Shown piece by piece: positions 6,078 through 13,175 of a stretch of DNA of 24,031 bases (position 1 is the first letter of the stretch; each line of letters opens with the position of its first letter). Under the pieces are notes generated by a model, which saw only the letters and a list, made by a program, of their open reading frames with translations, did no database searches and had not been told where the DNA came from. Source of the stretch: an uncultured Clostridia bacterium (GTDB taxonomy: Bacteria; Bacillota; Clostridia; TANB77; CAG-508). Made by a program: the position numbers and the translations under genes. The stretch lies in NCBI GenBank assembly GCA_934162615.1, contig CAKPJK010000020.1, positions 1 through 24,031 on the forward strand, written 5' to 3'.

Positions 6078-6512
6078 ATGAAGTTAGGAGAATTAAAACC
6101 AGCTGAAGAAAGAGTTTCAAGAAGAAGAGTAGGACGTGGAATCGGTTCTGGACTTGGAAAAACATCAGGAAGAGGACATAAAGGACAAAAAGCAAGATCA
6201 GGTGGCGGAGTAAGAAGAGGATTCGAAGGTGGTCAAACACCATTATATAGAAGATTACCAAAAAGAGGATTCAATAATATTCACGCTAAAAATTACACAG
6301 AAGTAACATTAACAATGTTAAACAAATCAACTGTTAGCGATGTAACAGCAGAAACATTATTAGCAGATGGAATAATCGGAAAAGTAAATGACGGAATAGT
6401 AGTATTAGCAACAGGAAAATTAGAGAAAAAATTAAATGTTAAAGCTACAAGATTTACTGCAAAAGCTAAAGAACAAATTGAAGCTTTAGGTGGAAAGGCT
6501 GAGGTGATTTAA
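6078..6512 (+). CDS. rplO: 50S ribosomal protein L15
   Basis: L15 is a late-assembly 50S protein with a long extension into 23S rRNA. The 144-residue product opens MKLGELKPAEERVSRRRVGRG, continues with the Gly/Arg-rich stretch GSGLGKTSGRGHKGQKARSG and GFEGGQTPLYRRLPKRGF, and ends AKEQIEALGGKAEVI. The ATG at 6078 has GGAGG 12 bases upstream, longer than usual. The TAA directly abuts the TTG of secY, suggesting coupled translation. Confidence 0.97.
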   Translation: MKLGELKPAEERVSRRRVGRGIGSGLGKTSGRGHKGQKARSGGGVRRGFEGGQTPLYRRLPKRGFNNIHAKNYTEVTLTMLNKSTVSDVTAETLLADGIIGKVNDGIVVLATGKLEKKLNVKATRFTAKAKEQIEALGGKAEVI

Positions 6513-7832
6513 TTGTTTAAAACAATCAAAAATGCATTAAAGACACCTGATGTAAGAAAAAGAATATTATATACATTACTATTAATAGTAATATTTAGAT
6601 TAGGATGTTATATTACAGTACCAGGAGTAAATAGTATAACATTAAGCGAAGCAATGACTGCAAATAATGGTGTGGCAGGATTAATTGACATGATTTCCGG
6701 AGGAGCGTTCTCAAGATTCTCTGTATTTGCAATGTCAATAAGTCCATACATCACAGCCTCAATAGTAATTCAATTACTAGGTATGATAATCCCATCTTTA
6801 GAAAGATTAACTAAAGAAGGAGGAGAAGAAGGAAGAAAGAAAATAAACAGATACACAAAAATATTGACTTTAGTATTAGCATTAATTGAAGCAATAGGAG
6901 TATTTGTTTCTTACAAATCTTCTGGAATATTTGTTAACACAAACTTCTCAACAGCAGCTTTAGTAGTAATTTCATTAGTAGCAGGAACATCAATATTAAT
7001 GTGGCTAGGAGATGAAATAACAAATAAAGGAATTGGAAACGGAATTTCAATAATTATCTTTATTGGTATTATCTCAGGATTACCAAGTTTTGTAACAACT
7101 TTATGGAATTTAGTAATTACAGATAATGGATTTAGCACAACAGGATTATTGATGGCACTTGGATTAATAATTGGTGCTATAGTTTTAATAGCAGGTGTTG
7201 TATTTATACAACAAGCAGAAAGAAGAGTACCAGTACAATATTCTAAAAAAGTAGTTGGAAGAAAAATGGTAGGAGCACAAAATACACATATTCCATTGAA
7301 ATTAGCAATGGCTGGTGTTATGCCAATAATCTTTGCTTCATCATTCTTAACATTTCCAGCAATGATATTACAAATATTTGTAAAAGATATAGCAACTCAA
7401 ACTGGATTCTGGGCAGGAGTATACAAATTCTCAATTGCTACATCATCTTCAAGCGTAGGAATTGGATACAGTATTGCTAATGCATTAGTATATTTAGTAT
7501 TAATCATGGCATTTACATTTTTCTATACTTATGCAACATTCAACCCAGCAGAAGTATCTAACAATATTAAACAAAATGGTGGATTTATACCAGGAATAAG
7601 AGCAGGAAAACCAACAACAGATTACTTAACATCAATAATATCAACATTAACATGGTTTGGTGGATTCTTCTTAGCAGTAATAGCAATATTACCAATGCTT
7701 TTAAGATTTACAGGACTAAATGTTGCATTTGGTGGTACATCTATATTAATCGTTGTAGGTGTTGCATTAGAAACTGTACAACAATTAGAATCATTATTAG
7801 TAATGAGACACTATAAAGGATTCTTAGAATAA
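6513..7832 (+). CDS. secY: Preprotein translocase subunit SecY
   Basis: SecY is the pore-forming subunit of the SecYEG membrane channel that exports and inserts proteins together with SecA or the ribosome. The 439-residue product shows about ten hydrophobic segments, begins MFKTIKNALKTPDVRKRILYTLLL, and contains the plug region GVAGLIDMISGGAFSRFSVFAM and SPYITASIVIQLL. The basic cytosolic loop QQAERRVPVQYSKKVVGRKM and GFIPGIRAGKPT are also present. The start is TTG at 6513, immediately after the rplO stop, with AGGTGAT at 6502-6508. A hairpin and a large palindrome follow the gene. Confidence 0.97.
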   Translation: MFKTIKNALKTPDVRKRILYTLLLIVIFRLGCYITVPGVNSITLSEAMTANNGVAGLIDMISGGAFSRFSVFAMSISPYITASIVIQLLGMIIPSLERLTKEGGEEGRKKINRYTKILTLVLALIEAIGVFVSYKSSGIFVNTNFSTAALVVISLVAGTSILMWLGDEITNKGIGNGISIIIFIGIISGLPSFVTTLWNLVITDNGFSTTGLLMALGLIIGAIVLIAGVVFIQQAERRVPVQYSKKVVGRKMVGAQNTHIPLKLAMAGVMPIIFASSFLTFPAMILQIFVKDIATQTGFWAGVYKFSIATSSSSVGIGYSIANALVYLVLIMAFTFFYTYATFNPAEVSNNIKQNGGFIPGIRAGKPTTDYLTSIISTLTWFGGFFLAVIAILPMLLRFTGLNVAFGGTSILIVVGVALETVQQLESLLVMRHYKGFLE

Positions 7833-7844
7833 AATTGCATTGTG

Positions 7845-7872
7845 GGGAGGTATGCGTTTTTGCATATCACCC
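7845..7872 (+). terminator. Hairpin after secY, possible weak terminator
   Basis: GGGAGGTATGC (7845-7855) pairs with GCATATCACCC (7862-7872) around a GTTTTT loop, with one A-A mismatch and one G-T pair. The stem begins 12 bases after the secY stop. The downstream T-run is interrupted (TATAATGGTTTTTG), so it may attenuate or stabilise the mRNA end and not fully terminate. Confidence 0.45.
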
Positions 7873-7890
7873 TATAATGGTTTTTGTAAT

Positions 7891-8130
7891 AATTTTTATT
7901 TATAATAGTTTTTATAATGTTTATTATTTATTAGTAAGATATAATCTGTAAAGATATAATAAAATTAAGAACCGTCGTGGGGACCATCAATGAGAGTCGA
8001 AAAATTTTTTTTCGAAACTCTCATTAGATGGGAGAGGTTTGAAAATTTTATTATACTTTACAAATTATATGTATATACTAATAAAGTATATAAAAAATAA
8101 ATATTATAAAGATTATTATAAAATAATCTA
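7891..8130 (+). repeat. Giant imperfect palindrome between secY and adk
   Basis: This fills most of the 362-base space between secY and adk. Centred near 8006, the arms pair in layers: CGAAAAA/TTTTTCG, AATGAGAGT/ACTCTCATT (7989-7997 with 8017-8025), CCATC/GATGG, AACC/GGTT, a roughly 25-bp block 7941-7966 with 8044-8068 (one bulge, one mismatch), TTTATTAGTA/TACTAATAAA (7928-7937 with 8076-8085), TTTATAATGTTTATT with AATAAATATTATAAA, and a weaker outermost AT block. No open frame or transposase is inside. Confidence 0.75.
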
Positions 8131-8194
8131 AAAAATTGTCTGACAAAATTTAAAAAAGATTTTGGATGATAATAATAGAATGGGAGAGATTTTA

Positions 8195-8863
8195 ATGATT
8201 ATTATTATGTTAGGAGCTCCAGGAACAGGAAAAGGAACTGTTGCCGGACTATTGCAAGGAAAACTTGGAATCAAACAAGTATCAACAGGAGACATATTTA
8301 GAAAAAATATTAAAGAACAAACAGAACTAGGAAAATTAGCAGAACAATATATATCAAAAGGACAATTAGTACCAGATGATGTAACAATAAAAATAGTAGA
8401 AGACAGACTAAACGAACCAGATGTACAAGAAGGAATAATATTAGACGGATTCCCAAGAACAGTAAAACAAGCAGAAGTATTAGACAAAATATTAGCAGAA
8501 AAAGGAAAAAAAGTTGATAAAGTAATAAACTTAACAACACCTGAAGAAGAAATAATAGAAAGAATTGTCAACAGAAGAGTATGTTCAAATCAAGAATGTA
8601 AAGCTGTTTATAATATAGTTTTAAATCCACCAAAGGTAGAGGGAATATGTGACAAATGTGGTTCAGAATTAGTAACAAGAAAAGATGATACAGAAGAAAC
8701 TGTAAAAGCAAGATTAAAAGGTTATTTTGAACAAACAAGTCCATTAGTAGATTATTATGAAAAACAAGGAAACTTAGAAACAGAAGTTGTAAGCAAAACA
8801 ATTAATAAATTAGGAAAAGATGTAGCAGAAGAATTAGTTGCAGAATTTAAAAATAAAAAATAA
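8195..8863 (+). CDS. adk: Adenylate kinase, zinc-lid form
   Basis: This cytosolic enzyme interconverts ATP + AMP with 2 ADP. The product is 222 residues from the ATG at 8195, chosen over a TTG at 8162 because GGGAG at 8182-8186 is well spaced and MIIIMLGAPGTGKGT is the normal N terminus. It has the P-loop GAPGTGKGT (7-15), STGDIFR, DGFPRT (84-89), and a long LID with four cysteines at 130, 135, 152 and 155 flanking NPPKVEG. The first Cys pair is spaced C-X4-C where C-X2-C is usual. It is placed between secY and map as in other Firmicutes. Confidence 0.97.
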   Translation: MIIIMLGAPGTGKGTVAGLLQGKLGIKQVSTGDIFRKNIKEQTELGKLAEQYISKGQLVPDDVTIKIVEDRLNEPDVQEGIILDGFPRTVKQAEVLDKILAEKGKKVDKVINLTTPEEEIIERIVNRRVCSNQECKAVYNIVLNPPKVEGICDKCGSELVTRKDDTEETVKARLKGYFEQTSPLVDYYEKQGNLETEVVSKTINKLGKDVAEELVAEFKNKK

Positions 8864-8942
8864 AAATAAAAAATTAAAATATATAAAATTGTCAATAAAA
8901 TTATAAATAAAGTGAAATGTTATAAAAAGGAGACGACCTAAA

Positions 8943-9719
8943 TTGGTAACAATAAAATCAAAAAGAGAAATTGAATTAATGAGGGAAGCAGGCAAAGTTG
9001 TAGCAGAAGTATATGAAGAATTAGAAAAACACATGAAACCAGGAGTGACAACATTAGAATTAGATGAGATTGCAGAACAAACTATGAGAAAATTAGGAGC
9101 AGAACCTGCAGAAAAAGGATATGACCCAGGAATAAGAGGAGTTCCAAAATTTCCTGCATCAATATGTGTATCAATAAATGACGAAGTAATCCATGGAATT
9201 CCATCAAAATATAGAAAACTAAAAGAGGGAGACATTGTAAGTATAGACACTGTTGCATTAAAAAATGGATATAATGGAGATGCTGCAAGAACATTTGTAG
9301 TTGGAAAAACAAGCAAAGAAAATCAAAGATTAATAGATGTTACAAAACAAGCATTTTTTGAAGGTATAAAATATGCAAAAAAAGGAAATAGATTAGGAGA
9401 TATATGCCACGCAATAGGGGAATATGTTCATTCACAAGGATATTCAGTAGTTAGAGAATTCCAAGGACATGGAATTGGAAGAGAAATGCATGAAGACCCA
9501 GGAATTCCAAACTATGGAAAAGCAGGAAGAGGAATAAGACTTGAACCAGGCATGACTCTAGCGATAGAACCAATGGTAATACAAGGAAAACCAAACATTT
9601 TAGAACTAGATGATGGCTGGACAATTATAACAGAAGATGGAAGTATGGCAGCACATTATGAAAATACAATTTTAATTACAGAAAAAGAGCCAGAAATATT
9701 GACAATACTAAAAAAATAA
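8943..9719 (+). CDS. map: Type I methionyl aminopeptidase
   Basis: This enzyme removes the initiator methionine from nascent proteins. The 258-residue product has all five metal ligands of the family: D102 and D113 (SIDTVALKNGYNGDAARTF), H176 (GHGIGREMHEDPG), E209 (LAIEPM) and E240 (MAAHYENTILIT), plus the substrate-binding H84 (EVIHGIPS). The start is TTG at 8943 with AAGGAGACG upstream at 8927-8935. Its last codons contain a consensus promoter pointing to infA. Confidence 0.97.
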   Translation: MVTIKSKREIELMREAGKVVAEVYEELEKHMKPGVTTLELDEIAEQTMRKLGAEPAEKGYDPGIRGVPKFPASICVSINDEVIHGIPSKYRKLKEGDIVSIDTVALKNGYNGDAARTFVVGKTSKENQRLIDVTKQAFFEGIKYAKKGNRLGDICHAIGEYVHSQGYSVVREFQGHGIGREMHEDPGIPNYGKAGRGIRLEPGMTLAIEPMVIQGKPNILELDDGWTIITEDGSMAAHYENTILITEKEPEILTILKK

Positions 9720-9727
9720 TGTATAAT
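9699..9727 (+). promoter_or_regulatory. Consensus housekeeping-sigma promoter for infA and the alpha segment
   Basis: TTGACA (9699-9704) and TATAAT (9722-9727) are both perfect and are separated by exactly 17 bases. The -35 lies inside the final codons of map and the -10 just past its stop. Transcription would start near 9734, giving about a 120-base leader before infA. This would let infA, rpmJ and the genes from rpsM to rplQ be transcribed independently of the upstream operon. Confidence 0.85.
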
Positions 9728-9853
9728 GTAATAGTTATTATATCAAAATGGAAAAATTGTGGAAAATTTACTGAAATTTAGGAAAAATTAAGTCAAAATA
9801 ATTAAACACAAAACCATAAATAATAATAGATTGCTCTTATAGGAGGGGATATT

Positions 9854-10072
9854 TTGGCAAAGGAAGATGTTATAGAAGTAGAAGGAACAGTAGTAGAATC
9901 ACTACCAAATACAAATTTTAAAGTAGAACTTGAAAATGGACATCAAATATTAGCTCATATTTCAGGAAAACTTAGAATGAATTATATAAAAATTCTACCA
10001 GGTGACAAAGTTAAAGTAGAACTTTCACCATATGACCTTACAAAGGGACGTATTACTTGGAGAGCAAAATAA
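9854..10072 (+). CDS. infA: Translation initiation factor IF-1
   Basis: IF-1 binds the 30S A site and helps IF-2 and IF-3 select the initiator tRNA. The 72-residue OB-fold product is near consensus: MAKEDVIEVEGTVVESLPN, FKVELENGHQILAHISGKLRMNYI, then ILPGDKVKVELSPYDLTKGRITWR. The start is TTG at 9854 with AGGAGGGG at 9841-9848. A perfect promoter lies about 130 bases upstream. No KOW-domain gene separates it from map, unlike in Bacillus. Confidence 0.98.
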   Translation: MAKEDVIEVEGTVVESLPNTNFKVELENGHQILAHISGKLRMNYIKILPGDKVKVELSPYDLTKGRITWRAK

Positions 10073-10170
10073 AATAAAAAGCTATCACTTTTAATTTATT
10101 TATAATAAAAGTAAAAAATTAACCCAAATATATAAAAACCAAAAGGTAAAAAAATAGGAGGTGCAAAAAC

Positions 10171-10284
10171 ATGAAAGTAAGACCATCAGTAAAGAAAATA
10201 TGTGACAAATGCAAAGTAATAAAAAGAAAAGGTGTAATTAGAGTTATCTGTGAAAACCCTAAACACAAACAAAGACAAGGATAA
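10171..10284 (+). CDS. rpmJ: 50S ribosomal protein L36, zinc-binding form
   Basis: L36 is the smallest 50S protein and binds 23S rRNA near the peptidyl-transferase rim. The 37-residue product starts MKVRPSVKKICDKCKVIKRKG and ends NPKHKQRQG. The zinc ligands are C11, C14, C27 and H32, the standard arrangement. The ATG at 10171 follows TAGGAGGTG at 10156-10164. It lies in its usual place between infA and rpsM. Confidence 0.97.
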   Translation: MKVRPSVKKICDKCKVIKRKGVIRVICENPKHKQRQG

Positions 10285-10494
10285 AACAGTTTATAACACA
10301 AATAGGTAGCGGCTGTAAATATATATTTATAAAATATGTATTAACATATCGATTTGTGTTTATATATATGTCTTGAAGATATCTAAAGACCCAAGAGCAT
10401 GGGTGCATTTCACCTTTAGAAAAAATAGAGACACCGCAACAAAATGTTGCAAAACATATAATTTTATAGAAAAAATTTGGAGGTGCAAAATAAT
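10285..10494 (+). promoter_or_regulatory. Candidate structured leader before rpsM
   Basis: A 210-base non-coding space holds a chain of stems. AACACAAAT (10295-10303) pairs with ATTTGTGTT (10352-10360), enclosing ATATATATTT/AAATATGTAT (10319-10328 with 10332-10341). TCTAAAG (10382-10388) pairs with CTTTAGA (10414-10420), enclosing ACCC/GGGT, with GGTG/CACC as an alternative pairing. GCAACA/TGTTGC (10436-10450) has an AAA loop. The AT-poor stretch GGTAGCGGCTG sits in the first internal loop. No known riboswitch or T-box consensus is recognised. Confidence 0.45.
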
Positions 10495-10863
10495 ATGGCT
10501 CGTATAGCAGGAGTAGATCTACCTAAAGAAAAAAGAGTAGAAATAGGACTTACATATATTTATGGAATAGGATTAACAAGCTCTCAAAAAATTCTAGCAA
10601 AAGCTGGTATCAACCCAGACACTAGAGTAAAAGATTTAACTGATGAAGAAGTTAATAGCATAAGAAAAGTTATTGACGAATCATACACAGTTGAAGGTGA
10701 TTTAAGAAGAGAAGTTGCTTTAAACATAAAAAGACTTACAGAAATTGGATGCTACAGAGGATTAAGACATAGAAAAGGTTTACCTGTAAGAGGACAAAGA
10801 ACTAAAACTAATGCTAGAACTAGAAAAGGTCCTAGAAAGTTAGTTAGCAAGAGTAAAAAATAG
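10495..10863 (+). CDS. rpsM: 30S ribosomal protein S13
   Basis: S13 is a 30S head protein contacting P-site tRNA and L5. From the ATG at 10495 the product is 122 residues: MARIAGVDLPKEKRVEIGLTYIYGIG, the helix-hairpin-helix-like region, RREVALNIKRLTEIGCYRGLRHRKGLPVRGQRTKTNARTRKGP and a lysine-rich tail. An in-frame TTG at 10477 is rejected as start because it overlaps the ribosome binding site GGAGGTG (10479-10485). A long hairpin element begins one base past the stop. Confidence 0.97.
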   Translation: MARIAGVDLPKEKRVEIGLTYIYGIGLTSSQKILAKAGINPDTRVKDLTDEEVNSIRKVIDESYTVEGDLRREVALNIKRLTEIGCYRGLRHRKGLPVRGQRTKTNARTRKGPRKLVSKSKK

Positions 10864-10990
10864 AAAAATCGATTAAAATCATCAATCTGCACATTTTCAA
10901 CATTTATTACAAATCTCGGCATACAAACGTATAGTCTCGCCTTGTAATAAATATCAAAAATGCACATCTTAATAATTTTAATCAATTTTT
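10864..10990 (+). repeat. Long hairpin element 2 (rpsM-rpsK spacer)
   Basis: This is a 127-bp imperfect palindrome homologous to element 1. AAAAATCGATTAAAAT (10864-10879) pairs with ATTTTAATCAATTTTT (10975-10990) with one mismatch. ATTTATTACAA pairs with TTGTAATAAAT, and the tip is ATAC-AAAC-GTAT flanked by TCTCGGC and TCTCGCC. TGCACATTTT and AAAAATGCACA are shared exactly with element 1, while arm and tip bases differ and stay paired. It starts one base after the rpsM stop and ends 50 bases before rpsK. Confidence 0.85.
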
Positions 10991-11040
10991 GAGAATATTG
11001 AATAAAACCTTATTATCAATGAAGGAGGGAATTTTAGAAA

Positions 11041-11439
11041 ATGGCTAATAATAAAACAACAAGAAAACCAGTTGCTAGAAGAAATAGAAAAAACATCGAA
11101 AAAGGTGCAGCACATATTCATTCTAGTTTTAATAATACAATAGTAACAATAACAGATACACAAGGAAATGCAATTTCTTGGGGAAGTGCTGGAGAATTAG
11201 GATTCAAAGGTTCAAGAAAAAGCACACCATTCGCTGCAGGACAAGTTGCTGAAACAGCAGCAAAAGCAGCTATGGAACACGGATTAAAAACAGTAGAAGT
11301 ATTTGTTAAAGGACCAGGAGCAGGAAGAGAAGCAGCTATAAGAGCACTTCAAACAGCAGGTCTAGAAATAAGCGCAATTAAAGACGTAACACCAATACCA
11401 CACAATGGATGTAGACCACCAAAAAGAAGAAGAGTATAA
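11041..11439 (+). CDS. rpsK: 30S ribosomal protein S11
   Basis: S11 is a 30S platform protein near the Shine-Dalgarno helix and E site. The 132-residue product has the family's AAHIHSSFNNTIVTITDTQGN, SAGELGFKGSRKSTPFAAGQVAE, VFVKGPGAGREAAIRALQTAGLEI and the ending DVTPIPHNGCRPPKRRRV. The ATG at 11041 follows AAGGAGGGA at 11022-11030. It stands 177 bases after rpsM because of hairpin element 2. Confidence 0.98.
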   Translation: MANNKTTRKPVARRNRKNIEKGAAHIHSSFNNTIVTITDTQGNAISWGSAGELGFKGSRKSTPFAAGQVAETAAKAAMEHGLKTVEVFVKGPGAGREAAIRALQTAGLEISAIKDVTPIPHNGCRPPKRRRV

Positions 11440-11458
11440 GAGAAGGGAGTAAATAATA

Positions 11459-12085
11459 ATGGCAAGATATAAAGACGAACAATGTCGTAGATGCCGTAGA
11501 GTAGGACAAAAATTGTTCCTAAAAGGTGAAAGATGCTACTCAGACAAATGTAGTATATCAAGAAGAAACTACGCACCAGGTCAACACGGACAAAAAAGAG
11601 CAAAACTTTCTGAATACGGTACACAATTAAGAGAAAAACAAAAAACAAAAGCATATTATGGAGTTGGAGAAAAACAATTCAGAAAATATTTTGAAATGGC
11701 TTCAAACAAAAAAGGTGTAACAGGTGAAAACTTATTACAAATATTAGAAAGCAGACTAGATAACGTTGTATACAGATTAGGATTTGGAACATCTAGAGCT
11801 CAAGCAAGACAATTTGTAAACCATGGACAATTCGAAGTAAATGGTAAAAGAGTTGATATTCCATCATACTTAGTAAAAGCAGGAGATGTAATCACTGTTA
11901 GAGAAAGCAAAAAAGATAATGGAGCGTTAAAAATTAATGTTGAAGCAAATTCAGCTAGACCAGTTCCAGCTTGGTTAGAAAAAGATAACGAAAAATTAAG
12001 TGGTAAAGTAGTTAGATTATCAACTAGAGAAGACATTGATCTTCCAATAGAAGAACATTTAATAGTAGAGCTTTACTCAAAATAA
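11459..12085 (+). CDS. rpsD: 30S ribosomal protein S4, zinc-binding form
   Basis: S4 nucleates 30S assembly and helps form the mRNA entry helicase. The 208-residue product has a zinc knuckle near the N terminus with C9, C12, C26 and C31, followed by RNYAPGQHGQKR. It also has an S4-type RNA-binding domain, LESRLDNVVYRLGFGTSRAQARQFVNHG at about residues 98-125. The ATG at 11459 follows AGAAGGGAG at 11441-11449. In E. coli S4 represses its own operon; the hairpins that follow, before rpoA, may matter in this respect but that is inference. Confidence 0.98.
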   Translation: MARYKDEQCRRCRRVGQKLFLKGERCYSDKCSISRRNYAPGQHGQKRAKLSEYGTQLREKQKTKAYYGVGEKQFRKYFEMASNKKGVTGENLLQILESRLDNVVYRLGFGTSRAQARQFVNHGQFEVNGKRVDIPSYLVKAGDVITVRESKKDNGALKINVEANSARPVPAWLEKDNEKLSGKVVRLSTREDIDLPIEEHLIVELYSK

Positions 12086-12195
12086 TAGTTTTTGACAGTG
12101 AGTGTAAAGGTTTAGTCAAAACTTTAAAATTTTACTTAAAAAACTTAACAGAGTTTTTAAGGAGTTTGAGATTAGTCTCAATTTAGGAGGTAAAA
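12086..12195 (+). promoter_or_regulatory. Three-hairpin leader before rpoA
   Basis: The 110-base spacer holds three stems: TTTTGAC/GTCAAAA (12090-12096 with 12115-12121); CTTAAAAAACT/AGTTTTTAAG (12135-12145 with 12152-12161, one bulged A); and TTGAGA/TCTCAA with a TTAG loop (12166-12181). The last ends 3 bases before the rpoA AGGAGG (12185-12190). TTGACA at 12092-12097 resembles a -35, but no -10 lies at 16-18 bases, so a promoter is not called. Confidence 0.45.
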
Positions 12196-13143
12196 ATGAT
12201 AGAATTTGAAAAGCCAAATATTGAATGTCTAGAAATTGATGAAACAAATAATTATGCAAAATTTGTATGTGAACCATTAGAAAGAGGATATGGTGTAACA
12301 ATAGGTAATTCTTTAAGAAGAATATTACTTTCATCACTTCCAGGATGCGCAATAACAAGCGTAAAAATAGAAGGAGTATTACACGAATTCTCAACAATAC
12401 CAAATGTTGTAGAAGATGTACCAGAAGTAATAGTAAACTTAAAAAATGTTAGATTAAAATTCGATGGAAACGAAGAAAAAACATTAAGAATCAACTTCAA
12501 AGGAGAAGGAGAAGTTACTGCGGCAGATATCGAATCAGATGGAACAGTAGAAATACTAAATCCAGATTTACATATAGCAACAGTTGCAGAAGGTGGAAAC
12601 CTTGTAATGGAACTAACTGCTGATAGAGGAAGAGGATACAATTCATCTGAACAAAATAAAAAACCAAATCAAGACATATCTGTACTTCCAATAGATTCAA
12701 TCTATACACCTGTTAAAAAAGTAAACTATCATGTTGAAAACACTAGAGTTGGTCAAATGGTAGATTATGATAAATTAACAATCGAAGTATGGACAGATGG
12801 AAGCTTAAAAGCACATGAGGCTTTAAGTTTAGCTGCTAAAGTAATGACAGGACATTTAGAATTATTTATAGATTTATCAGAAACAACTAAAAACACACAA
12901 GTTATGGTTGAAAAAGAAGAATCTAAGAAAGAAAAAGTTCTTGAAATGTCAATTGAAGAATTAGAATTATCAGTTAGATCATATAATTGCTTAAAAAGAG
13001 CAAATATATCTACAGTTGAAGACTTAATAAGCAAATCAGAATCAGAAATGATGAAAGTTAGAAACTTAGGTAAAAAATCATTCGATGAAGTAACAGCAAA
13101 ATTACATTCATTAGGATTAGACTTTGCACAAGAAGAAGAATAG
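12196..13143 (+). CDS. rpoA: DNA-directed RNA polymerase alpha subunit
   Basis: Alpha dimerises to nucleate RNA polymerase assembly, and its C-terminal domain contacts UP elements and activators. The 315-residue product has the N-terminal domain with FVCEPLERGYGVTIGNSLRRILLSSLPG and ADRGRGY, the dimer motif ending in LSLAAKVMTGHLELF, an acidic linker, and the C-terminal domain with IEELELSVRSYNCLKRANI and VRNLGKKSFDEV. The ATG at 12196 follows AGGAGG at 12185-12190. Its place between rpsD and rplQ is canonical. Confidence 0.98.
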   Translation: MIEFEKPNIECLEIDETNNYAKFVCEPLERGYGVTIGNSLRRILLSSLPGCAITSVKIEGVLHEFSTIPNVVEDVPEVIVNLKNVRLKFDGNEEKTLRINFKGEGEVTAADIESDGTVEILNPDLHIATVAEGGNLVMELTADRGRGYNSSEQNKKPNQDISVLPIDSIYTPVKKVNYHVENTRVGQMVDYDKLTIEVWTDGSLKAHEALSLAAKVMTGHLELFIDLSETTKNTQVMVEKEESKKEKVLEMSIEELELSVRSYNCLKRANISTVEDLISKSESEMMKVRNLGKKSFDEVTAKLHSLGLDFAQEEE

Positions 13144-13175
13144 GATATTAAGATTTTTGAAGGAGGGAAATACAA

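Noticed and set aside
8162..8194. Upstream TTG as adk start
   Set aside because: It would add 11 residues before the conserved N terminus and lacks a spaced ribosome binding site, whereas GGGAG fits the ATG at 8195.
10285..10494. T-box or c-di-GMP riboswitch before rpsM
   Set aside because: GGTAGCGG and ACACCGC recall pieces of those classes, but the conserved T-box sequence and the c-di-GMP aptamer core are absent, and the downstream gene does not fit.
12092..12120. TTGACA before rpoA as a promoter
   Set aside because: The bases 17-18 positions downstream (GTCAAA) do not resemble a -10, and TTTTGAC is one arm of a hairpin.
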